Below are positions 1 through 4,528 of a DNA stretch of 5,262 bases, one piece after another. A model generated the notes under the pieces. That model saw only the letters and a program-made list of their open reading frames with translations, ran no database searches and was not told the DNA's origin. Within the stretch, counting starts at the first letter, position 1, and each line of letters starts with the position of its first letter. The position numbers and the translations under genes are program-made. The DNA comes from Kiritimatiellales bacterium. Lineage in GTDB: Bacteria > Verrucomicrobiota > Kiritimatiellia > Kiritimatiellales > Pontiellaceae. The stretch covers positions 1-5,262 of the forward strand of contig JAIPIO010000269.1 of the NCBI GenBank assembly GCA_021734595.1, written 5' to 3'.

Positions 1-29
1 ATCATCTTCTTCTGAAGTTTCGTATTCAT
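1..29 (-). CDS. Start of a divergent gene, 5' end only
   Basis: On the minus strand an ATG at 29-27 opens a frame reading MNTKLQKKM before the window ends. It is preceded at six bases by a near-perfect Shine-Dalgarno, AAAGGAG (complement of 36-42), the best support for a real start here. The short lysine-rich beginning could be the n-region of a signal peptide, but only nine full codons are visible and no function can be given. The gene is divergent from the surface-protein gene that follows, so the 30-107 interval would be its leader and perhaps part of its promoter. Its ribosome-binding site lies in one arm of an imperfect inverted repeat (38-88). Confidence 0.6.
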
Positions 30-35
30 GTACGA

Positions 36-42
36 CTCCTTT
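36..42 (-). promoter_or_regulatory. Shine-Dalgarno of the divergent gene
   Basis: The minus strand reads AAAGGAG, then TCGTAC, then the ATG at 29-27. Spacing of six bases is close to ideal. This site decides the start of the divergent gene. Its AAAGG part can pair with CCTT in the opposite arm of the hairpin at 38-88. Confidence 0.6.
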
Positions 43-88
43 CGTTCCGTTGCGGGGATGCCGGATGCGCCCCCTTCGGAACGGAAGG
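38..88 (-). repeat. Imperfect inverted repeat overlapping a ribosome-binding site
   Basis: CCTTTCGTTCCG (38-49) and CGGAACGGAAGG (77-88) are inverted repeats matching at 11 of 12 positions. Inside them GGGG (54-57) can also pair with CCCC (71-74). In the minus-strand transcript the arm nearest the start codon contains the AAAGG of the Shine-Dalgarno, so folding would compete with ribosome binding. No T-run follows on either strand, so it is not a simple intrinsic terminator. The pairing is seen directly; the regulatory role is inference. Confidence 0.45.
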
Positions 89-107
89 TATAGGAAAAGG
101 AAGGTTA

Positions 108-1490
108 TTGAACTGCCGCGCAGCGGCTTACTGGAACAACCTGGTTGAAGTAACCGAAACTAACTCTATTTGGAACGGTCACAACGAGCTTTATATCGGC
201 TGGCACGGTTCATCCAATACACTTCGTATCACAGATGGCGGAGCAGTGCGGCTTTCGGATCTGATTGAAAGCAACAGATACACGGAAATAATAGTTGGAA
301 GACATGCGGACACGGCTGCCAATTCGCTATTCATCGCTGGAGGAGCAACTCTCGGCGCAGAAACCAACTCCACCTCGAAAATCAGACTGTATGTTGGTGA
401 TGACGGTGGCAGGAACAGTATGCACGTTGCGTCTGGTGGATCGGTCCATACCGATTTCTTTCATCTGGGGCATGGCAGCGGATCAAACAACCAATTGACG
501 ATTACCGGTTCAGGAACCGTTTGGACCAATTCCGATGAGATGTGGGTGGGCAACTATGGTCCGAACAATATCATGCGGATTGAAGACGGCGGAATGCTCA
601 TCACCGAAACGGGCAATGTGGGAGATAAAGCCACGGCATCGAACAACACCGCGGTTATCGACGGAACCGGATCAATATGGTCAAACAGCATCTCCTTAAA
701 AATCGGCGGAGCAGGCAATGCGGGCAACTGGCTCTCTGTTACCAACGGGGGATTGGTGTCGGCAGGATCTGATCTGATGGTATTGGGCAACTCGACCGTG
801 AGCATCAGTCCGGGCAGCTCCATTGTGGCGGGGGACTATTCACAGGAGGAAACCGCCGTACTTCGGTTCAGCTGCACAACGAATCCCGCAGAATGCGCCA
901 CGATGGTTATAAGCGGCGATGCCTCGTTGGGCGGCACGCTGGCCGTTACACTGGTCGGCCCGGGGACACCCGGCCCCGGAGATGCCTTTAACCTGATTGA
1001 TGGAGCCGGCGCCGTCAGTGGTGAATTTTCCAATTTTGACCTGCCCGGACTGCCGTTCGCACTTGCCTGGGACACGTCGGAAATCTATTCGAACGGAACG
1101 CTACACGTGATTGCCGCCACCGCAGCCGATGCGGATGGGGACGGCATGCCCGATGCCTGGGAGCAGCGGTACTTCCTCGGCGACGTGGAACCGGACGGAA
1201 ACCAGGATGAAGATGCCCAAAAAAACCTGCAGGAATACATTGCCGGCACAAACCCGACCAATGCGGCCTCCTTCTTCGGCGTCACGAATGCCATGGCGGA
1301 TGCGAGCGGCTTTATCGTAGAGTGGAACTCCGTCAGCAACCGCCAGTACCGCGTGCTGTGGGCGGAAACCATGACCAACGGGTTCCAGACATTGGAATTC
1401 GGTATCAATTTTCCCCGGCACAGTTATACCGACACCGTCTACGGCGCGGAAGCCTCCGGCTTCTACAAAGTGGATGTGCAGCTACAGTAG
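108..1490 (+). CDS. Beta-strand-repeat surface protein, probably 5'-truncated
   Basis: The frame encodes 460 residues. Residues 12-217 hold degenerate repeats of the form L-Y-V-G-x-x-G-S-x-N-x-L-x-I-x-x-G-G-x-V (for example 28-47, 94-113, 145-164, 198-217), linked by V-x-G-x-G-S-x-W-x-N-S segments, as in autotransporter-like beta-solenoid passengers. Residues 250-336 resemble the closing domain of such passengers. D341-E352 is a DADGDGMPDAWE thrombospondin type 3-like calcium-binding motif, and the last 60 residues form a compact module (QYRVLW, SYTDTVYG, FYKVDVQL) that I associate with Kiritimatiellota surface proteins. No membrane barrel or sorting signal is obvious. The start is uncertain: TTG at 108 is the best in-frame candidate, with a purine-rich GGAAGG (99-104) very close to it. 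There is no signal peptide, and the first residues enter a repeat midway (NNLVEV), so the original 5' end seems lost. The frame is open back to position 3 but the translation there is not protein-like and overlaps the divergent gene. It may be a remnant or a pseudogene. Confidence 0.65.
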   Translation: MNCRAAAYWNNLVEVTETNSIWNGHNELYIGWHGSSNTLRITDGGAVRLSDLIESNRYTEIIVGRHADTAANSLFIAGGATLGAETNSTSKIRLYVGDDGGRNSMHVASGGSVHTDFFHLGHGSGSNNQLTITGSGTVWTNSDEMWVGNYGPNNIMRIEDGGMLITETGNVGDKATASNNTAVIDGTGSIWSNSISLKIGGAGNAGNWLSVTNGGLVSAGSDLMVLGNSTVSISPGSSIVAGDYSQEETAVLRFSCTTNPAECATMVISGDASLGGTLAVTLVGPGTPGPGDAFNLIDGAGAVSGEFSNFDLPGLPFALAWDTSEIYSNGTLHVIAATAADADGDGMPDAWEQRYFLGDVEPDGNQDEDAQKNLQEYIAGTNPTNAASFFGVTNAMADASGFIVEWNSVSNRQYRVLWAETMTNGFQTLEFGINFPRHSYTDTVYGAEASGFYKVDVQLQ

Positions 1491-1493
1491 TCC

Positions 1494-1520
1494 GGGTTAC
1501 CATCCGCTGGAACCTTTTTT
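1494..1520 (+). terminator. Intrinsic terminator after the surface-protein gene
   Basis: GGTT-A-CCA (1495-1502) pairs with TGG-AACC (1508-1514) around a TCCGC loop, with one bulged A, and six Ts follow directly (1515-1520). It lies four bases past the stop codon. The stem is seven base pairs, modest but well placed, and it separates this gene from the Rrf2 promoter downstream. Confidence 0.65.
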
Positions 1521-1582
1521 CCGATGTCCGGGAAAGAGGGTTCGTTACAGAGCTCTTTTCCCCCATGGCTGGAACTTTGGAT

Positions 1583-1610
1583 TTGACAGACCCAACTATA
1601 GGGGTAAACT
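1583..1610 (+). promoter_or_regulatory. Sigma70-type promoter of the oxygen-defence operon
   Basis: A perfect -35 box TTGACA (1583-1588) is followed after 16 bases by TAAACT (1605-1610), which matches the -10 consensus at four of six positions. It lies in the gap between the upstream terminator and the Rrf2 ATG at 1648, giving a leader of roughly 30 bases. It is the only good promoter seen ahead of the four-gene unit. The spacer holds the imperfect palindrome described separately. Confidence 0.6.
1590..1605 (+). promoter_or_regulatory. Candidate operator in the promoter spacer
   Basis: ACCC (1590-1593) and GGGT (1602-1605) form an inverted repeat around eight bases that include the palindromic CTATAG. 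The element fills the spacer between -35 and -10, where a bound repressor would block RNA polymerase. Autoregulation from such a position is common for Rrf2-family proteins, so it is a reasonable binding site for the adjacent regulator. The arms are only four bases and no match to a named Rrf2 consensus is claimed. Confidence 0.35.
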
Positions 1611-1647
1611 GGTACGTCATTGCCTGTTTAGGCAGAAAGTGAAGATC

Positions 1648-2076
1648 ATGGCAGATATTTTGAAAATTTCGGATGCGACGGCACTGGCGCTGCACACCAT
1701 GGTGTATTTGGCGCAGGGACCGGCGGATCAGGCGACCACAGCCGAGATTGCGGAAGCATTCAAGGTTTCGAAGCACCACTTGGCCAAGGTTCACCAGCGG
1801 CTGTCGAAATCCGGTCTGGTCCGGTCGCACCGCGGACCCTCCGGCGGAGTGGCACTCGGCAAGCCACCGGAAAAGATAACACTGCTGGAAGTGTACGAAG
1901 TTATGGAGGGACCGATGCAGTGCCATCCCTGTCTGTTCGGCGACGAAACCTGCCGCCGTGGAAATTGTATTTTGGGAACCTTTCTGCCGGGCCTGGCCAC
2001 GCAGATGCGGGACTATTTTGAAAACACGACGCTGGCGACGCTGGCGAAACAAAGCTTGGAGAAAAACGGTAAATGA
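1648..2076 (+). CDS. Rrf2-family Fe-S transcriptional regulator
   Basis: The product is 142 residues, the normal size for the Rrf2/IscR/NsrR family of dimeric DNA-binding repressors that sense Fe-S status, NO or redox state. Residues 29-60 form the winged helix-turn-helix (TTAEIAEAFKVSKHHLAKV, then LSKSGLV), followed by the wing signature HRGPSGGVAL (61-70) and the usual ITLLEVYEVMEG helix start. Four cysteines follow: C92, C95, C102, C107. C95-x6-C102-x4-C107 fits the family's three-cysteine cluster motif; C92 is extra. The ATG at 1648 was chosen because it gives the standard N-terminus (MADILKISDATALALH); the frame extends to an upstream ATG at 1474, but that lies inside the previous gene and ahead of the promoter. 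The Shine-Dalgarno is weak (GAAG nearby). The stop overlaps the next start as ATGA, so translation is probably coupled to fprA. Its effector (O2, NO or iron) cannot be decided from sequence. Confidence 0.9.
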   Translation: MADILKISDATALALHTMVYLAQGPADQATTAEIAEAFKVSKHHLAKVHQRLSKSGLVRSHRGPSGGVALGKPPEKITLLEVYEVMEGPMQCHPCLFGDETCRRGNCILGTFLPGLATQMRDYFENTTLATLAKQSLEKNGK

Positions 2077-3260
2077 ATATTACACTGAAAGAAGGAATTG
2101 ACTGGGTAGGTTACATCGACTGGACGGTGCGGGATTTCCACGGCTACAAAACGGAAAGCGGATCAACCTATAATGCCTATCTGATCCGCGACGAGAAATG
2201 CGCTGTGATCGACGCCGTGAAAGCACCGTTTGTGGATCAATATATTAACCACATCCGGGCGTTGACCGACCTTGAAAAGATCGACTACATCGTTTGCAAC
2301 CACGCCGAACCGGACCACTCCGGCGGCCTGCCCGCCATGATGGCGGCCTGCCCGCAGGCGGAGCTGGTTTGCAACGCCAAATGCAAGACTGCGCTGGAAA
2401 AGCATTTTGATACCGTCGCCTGGAAATGGCACGTCGTCGAAGACGGCGACACGATCGCGCTCGGAAAGCGCACGCTCTCGTTCATCAACACCCCGATGGT
2501 GCACTGGCCGGAATCGATGTTCACCTATGTCCCCGAAGAAAAACTGCTCTTCTCGATGGATGCCTTCGGCCAGCACTATGCCTCGGCCTTCCGCTTCGAC
2601 GACGAGGAACCGCTGGATGTGATCCTACAGGAAGCCAAGGCCTACTACGCCAACATCGTCATGCTCTACGGCCGCCCGATTGCGCAGACGATGGCGCGCG
2701 CCGCCGAACTGGACATCCAGATGATCGCGCCGAGCCACGGCGTTATCTGGCGCAGCCACATCAAGGAGGTTTTCGAAGCCTACCAAGGATATGTGGTCTG
2801 CAAGCCGGCGGCCAAGGTTGTCATCATATATGCCAGCATGTGGAAGAGTACGGAAAAAATGGCCCGCGCAATCCTCGAAGGCGCGCAGGAATGCAATGTG
2901 CACGCACAGCTGTTCGACGTGGACAACACGCACCGGACACGCATTGTCACAGATGTGCTCGACGCCGCTGCGATTGCAGTGGGATCGCCGACGCTGAACA
3001 ACTCGCTGATGCCCGAGATGGCCGCGGCGCTCACCTACCTGCAGGGACTGCGTCCAACGAATAAAACCGGATTTGCCTTCGGCTCCTACGGCTGGAGCAA
3101 GAAGGGCGGCGCTTCCGCCGTTGAAAAATTCCTGGAAGAGATGAAAATCAATATTTTGAGGGAACCGCTTCGCGTCCAGTATGTGCCTTCCGAGGAGGTG
3201 CTGGAGGAATGCCGCGAAGCTGGACGTCAGCTGGGCAAACACGCCGAGCAATACAAGTAA
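2073..3260 (+). CDS. fprA: FprA: A-type diiron flavoprotein, O2/NO reductase
   Basis: This 395-residue protein has the two-domain layout of A-type flavodiiron proteins (also called ROO or FprA), which reduce O2 to water or NO to N2O in the cytoplasm of anaerobes. The metallo-beta-lactamase-like domain (about 1-245) keeps every expected iron ligand: H77, E79 and D81 in HAEPDHSG, H144 in PMVHWPESM, D163 in FSMDAFGQH, and H222 in SHGVIWR. The flavodoxin domain (about 248-395) has a phosphate-binding loop YASMWKSTEKMA (253-264), and the FMN-contacting GSPTLNNSLMPEM (304-316) and GSYGWSKKGG (337-346). There is no fused rubredoxin or reductase domain, so it is a class A enzyme that needs an external donor, most likely the rubredoxin encoded three genes into the same operon. 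The start overlaps the regulator's stop by four bases; GGAG at 2058-2061 is a distant Shine-Dalgarno. O2 versus NO preference cannot be read from sequence. Confidence 0.95.
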   Translation: MNITLKEGIDWVGYIDWTVRDFHGYKTESGSTYNAYLIRDEKCAVIDAVKAPFVDQYINHIRALTDLEKIDYIVCNHAEPDHSGGLPAMMAACPQAELVCNAKCKTALEKHFDTVAWKWHVVEDGDTIALGKRTLSFINTPMVHWPESMFTYVPEEKLLFSMDAFGQHYASAFRFDDEEPLDVILQEAKAYYANIVMLYGRPIAQTMARAAELDIQMIAPSHGVIWRSHIKEVFEAYQGYVVCKPAAKVVIIYASMWKSTEKMARAILEGAQECNVHAQLFDVDNTHRTRIVTDVLDAAAIAVGSPTLNNSLMPEMAAALTYLQGLRPTNKTGFAFGSYGWSKKGGASAVEKFLEEMKINILREPLRVQYVPSEEVLEECREAGRQLGKHAEQYK

Positions 3261-3268
3261 CAAGCAAC

Positions 3269-3276
3269 GAAGGAGG
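3269..3276 (+). promoter_or_regulatory. Strong Shine-Dalgarno of the rubrerythrin gene
   Basis: GAAGGAGG lies seven bases before the ATG at 3284. It fixes the start at 3284 rather than the in-frame ATG at 3209, which is inside fprA. Confidence 0.8.
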
Positions 3277-3283
3277 AACGAAA

Positions 3284-3826
3284 ATGAAGTATGTATGTTC
3301 TGTCTGCGGTTATGTTCACGAAGGCGATGCCCCGCCCGCAAGCTGCCCCCAGTGCGGCGCTCCGGCTGAAAAATTTGCCGCCAAGCAGGAAGGCGTAACG
3401 GGCTGGGCCGACGAGCACGTGATCGGCGTTGCCAAGGGCGTTGATGCGGAAATTCTCGACGGACTTAAAGCCAACTTTACGGGCGAATGCACCGAAGTCG
3501 GTATGTATCTGGCCATGAGCCGCCAGGCCGACCGCGAAGGCTATCCGGAAGTGGCCGAAGCCTATAAGCGCATCGCTTTTGAAGAGGCGGAGCACGCCGC
3601 CAAGTTTGCCGAGCTGCTCGGCGAAGTGCTCGAAGCCGACACGAAGACCAACCTGCAGGCCCGTGTTGATGCCGAGCAAGGGGCCTGTCAGGGCAAAAAA
3701 GACCTTGCGACCCGCGCCAAAGAATTGAATTATGACGCGATACATGACACCGTTCATGAAATGTGCAAGGACGAGGCTCGCCACGGCATGGCCTTCAAGG
3801 GCCTGCTTGAACGTTACTTTGGTTAA
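3284..3826 (+). CDS. Reverse-type rubrerythrin (rubredoxin domain first)
   Basis: The 180-residue product reduces hydrogen peroxide to water using a non-haem diiron site, with electrons from reduced rubredoxin or NAD(P)H-linked partners. The N-terminal rubredoxin-like domain (1-35) carries C5-x2-C8 and C21-x2-C24, an Fe(Cys)4 site. The ferritin-like four-helix domain follows (about 43-180), with likely iron ligands E68/E71 (GECTEVGMY), E101 and H104 (EEAEH), E131 (DAEQGAC), and E164 and H167 (DEARH). In classic rubrerythrins the rubredoxin domain is C-terminal; this order is that of the reverse rubrerythrins known from clostridia, where they are linked to oxygen and peroxide tolerance. The gene begins 23 bases after fprA and its stop codon overlaps the Shine-Dalgarno of the rubredoxin gene. 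All key residues are present, so it should be active. Peroxidase activity is by family, not shown here. Confidence 0.93.
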   Translation: MKYVCSVCGYVHEGDAPPASCPQCGAPAEKFAAKQEGVTGWADEHVIGVAKGVDAEILDGLKANFTGECTEVGMYLAMSRQADREGYPEVAEAYKRIAFEEAEHAAKFAELLGEVLEADTKTNLQARVDAEQGACQGKKDLATRAKELNYDAIHDTVHEMCKDEARHGMAFKGLLERYFG

Positions 3827-3831
3827 GGAGG
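3824..3831 (+). promoter_or_regulatory. Strong Shine-Dalgarno of the rubredoxin gene
   Basis: TAAGGAGG merges the rubrerythrin stop codon with a consensus ribosome-binding site, eight bases before the ATG at 3840. The overlap favours reinitiation or coupling between the two genes. Confidence 0.75.
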
Positions 3832-3839
3832 AGTAGAAA

Positions 3840-4004
3840 ATGAAAAAATATATCTGCGACGTATGTGGTTGGATCTATGATCCGGAAATCGGCGATCCCG
3901 ATGGCGGCATCGCCCCCGGCACGGCATTTGAGGATATTCCCGACGATTGGGAATGCCCCGAGTGCGGCGTGGGCAAGGAAGACTTCTCTGTAATCGAAGA
4001 TTAG
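3840..4004 (+). CDS. Rubredoxin
   Basis: This 54-residue protein is a stand-alone rubredoxin, a small cytoplasmic one-electron carrier. The iron is held by C6-x2-C9 (YICDVCGWIYDP) and C39-x2-C42 (WECPECGVGKEDF), and the sequence shows the family's DGGIAPGTAFEDIPDDW segment in between. Length and motif spacing match typical rubredoxins exactly. As the last gene of the unit it probably feeds electrons to FprA and to rubrerythrin. The donor (a rubredoxin reductase) is not encoded in this window. A consensus Shine-Dalgarno and a strong terminator just downstream suggest it is well expressed. Confidence 0.97.
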   Translation: MKKYICDVCGWIYDPEIGDPDGGIAPGTAFEDIPDDWECPECGVGKEDFSVIED

Positions 4005-4016
4005 ACTTCCGGCATG

Positions 4017-4051
4017 ATACCGCCCCGTTGGACGGGGCGGTGTTTATTTTT
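4017..4051 (+). terminator. Strong intrinsic terminator of the oxygen-defence operon
   Basis: ACCGCCCCG (4019-4027) pairs perfectly with CGGGGCGGT (4033-4041) around a TTGGA loop, nine base pairs of almost pure GC, extendable by a T-G wobble and an A-T pair. TTTATTTTT follows (4043-4051). It starts 12 bases past the rubredoxin stop and ends the unit. Confidence 0.9.
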
Positions 4052-4087
4052 CTGAACCTGTTTGAAAAAAACGGGTCTTATTGAACG

Positions 4088-4429
4088 ATGAAGCTGTTGA
4101 AACACATCCTGGTGGTGGTTGCATTGCTGGCGGCAACAATGCCGTGTTGCTATGCCGGGCATACCGGTCACGACCACGAACATGCTGCAGGTGTGGAATT
4201 GTGTGCGCTCCCGACCCACACCTGCCACTGCCATTCCTGCGATCAGGTTCCCTGCAAAGACAACGCGCAGCTTCCACAGGAACAGGCCGCTCCATACGAA
4301 ACCATTGAGGTCCCGGCAGTCTCCGCCCAGGCCGTTATCTTTTTAGAACACAAACCTGCCATCAGGCAGTTTCCGCATCCGGTCTCCGGCGTTCTCGCTT
4401 CTCTTCAAACCGTCCAGCTCCTGATTTGA
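4088..4429 (+). CDS. Small exported His/Cys-rich protein, possible metal binder
   Basis: The 113-residue product starts with a clear signal peptide (MKLLKHILVVVALLAATMPCCYA, written here only as K2-A23), with a likely cut after A23, so it should be periplasmic. The mature N-terminus is packed with metal ligands: H25, H28, H30, H32, C39, H44, C46, H47, C48, H49, C51 and C56, including HTCHCHSCDQVPC. The second half (62-113) is ordinary and ends in a hydrophobic LLI. I do not recognise a family. Position directly before a TolC/CzcC-type efflux gene suggests a periplasmic metal-binding or sensing protein of a copper/silver or zinc/cobalt efflux operon. There is no lipobox. The ATG at 4088 follows an in-frame TGA at 4082, so no earlier start exists; no Shine-Dalgarno is seen. 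Its stop codon lies in the left foot of the long hairpin that reaches the next gene's ribosome-binding site. Disulfide-bonded structural cysteines are an alternative explanation. Confidence 0.75.
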   Translation: MKLLKHILVVVALLAATMPCCYAGHTGHDHEHAAGVELCALPTHTCHCHSCDQVPCKDNAQLPQEQAAPYETIEVPAVSAQAVIFLEHKPAIRQFPHPVSGVLASLQTVQLLI

Positions 4430-4430
4430 T

Positions 4431-4514
4431 TTTCCAACCATTGGAAGAAGGTTTCCAGAGTTTGGAAACACCTATCCAACCTCTGGAAAAAAAGTTCCAA
4501 CCATTGGAATACAA
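4431..4514 (+). repeat. Four tandem 21-bp units, each with an inverted repeat
   Basis: Units begin at 4431, 4452, 4473 and 4494 with an exact 21-base period. Units 1 and 4 contain the identical palindrome TTCCAACCATTGGAA (4432-4446 and 4495-4509). Unit 2 has TTTCCA-N5-TGGAAA and unit 3 has TCCA-N5-TGGA. Tails between palindromes are variable and A/G-rich. Translated, the array would give a seven-residue FQPLE repeat, but no gene is believed to lie there. Twenty-one base pairs is two helical turns, so the palindromes fall on the same face of the DNA. Confidence 0.85.
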
Positions 4515-4517
4515 ATC

Positions 4518-4522
4518 AGGAG
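4518..4522 (+). promoter_or_regulatory. Shine-Dalgarno of the efflux gene inside a hairpin arm
   Basis: AGGAG lies six bases before the ATG at 4529. It is the only ribosome-binding site for this gene and it is fully contained in the right 11-bp foot of the composite inverted repeat, where it pairs with CTCCT at 4418-4422. Confidence 0.7.
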
Positions 4523-4528
4523 TACGAA

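Larger units (their letters stand above)
1583..4051 (+). other. Predicted four-gene oxygen/NO-defence operon
   Basis: Promoter, Rrf2 regulator, FprA flavoprotein, rubrerythrin, rubredoxin and terminator lie on one strand with no internal terminator seen. The junctions are a 4-base overlap, a 23-base gap and a 13-base gap. The rubrerythrin and rubredoxin genes have strong Shine-Dalgarno sites (AAGGAGG), suggesting high expression. Known biochemistry links the products: rubredoxin donates electrons to FprA-type oxidases and to rubrerythrins. Co-transcription is inferred from spacing only. Confidence 0.7.
4418..4522 (+). repeat. Long composite inverted repeat spanning the gene junction
   Basis: CTCCTGATTTG (4418-4428) and CAAATCAGGAG (4512-4522) are a perfect 11-bp inverted repeat. 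Between them pairing continues about one axis near 4470: 4432-4437 with 4504-4509 (6 bp), 4441-4446 with 4495-4500 (6 bp), 4452-4460 with 4481-4489 (9 bp, TTTCCAGAG with CTCTGGAAA), and 4462-4466 with 4475-4479 (5 bp). In all about 37 pairs are interrupted by a few small internal loops. The left foot includes the stop codon of the His/Cys-rich gene and the right foot includes the AGGAG of the efflux gene. An RNA hairpin, a cruciform or a mobile palindromic element would all fit; no transposase is present. Confidence 0.75.

Noticed and set aside
3..107. Surface-protein frame open to the left edge of the window, suggesting the gene starts further upstream
   Set aside because: The translation has no repeat-like or signal-peptide character and the stretch contains the well-supported start and Shine-Dalgarno of the minus-strand gene; an open frame over about 100 bases is not evidence by itself.
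1474..1647. N-terminal extension of the Rrf2 protein from ATG 1474
   Set aside because: It would start inside the previous gene and run over the terminator and promoter; the extension is unlike the family, while ATG 1648 gives the standard N-terminus and length.
3209..3283. N-terminal extension of rubrerythrin from ATG 3209
   Set aside because: It overlaps the end of fprA, while a consensus Shine-Dalgarno sits just before ATG 3284, where the rubredoxin motif begins correctly.
2625..3341. Long minus-strand open frame opposite fprA, and similar ones at 1405-2052, 3227-3784 and 4516-5076
   Set aside because: They mirror strongly supported plus-strand genes, show no recognisable motifs and are expected by-products of GC-rich codon usage.
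4051..4087. Promoter for the metal operon (TTGAAA at 4062-4067, or CTGAAC 4052-4057 with TCTTAT 4076-4081)
   Set aside because: The first has no -10 box at usable spacing before the ATG; the second matches weakly with an 18-base spacer. Too poor to annotate, though a leaderless start near 4088 is not excluded.
4431..4514. Short CRISPR array
   Set aside because: Units are contiguous and 21 bp with only short variable tails, no spacers of CRISPR length and no cas genes.
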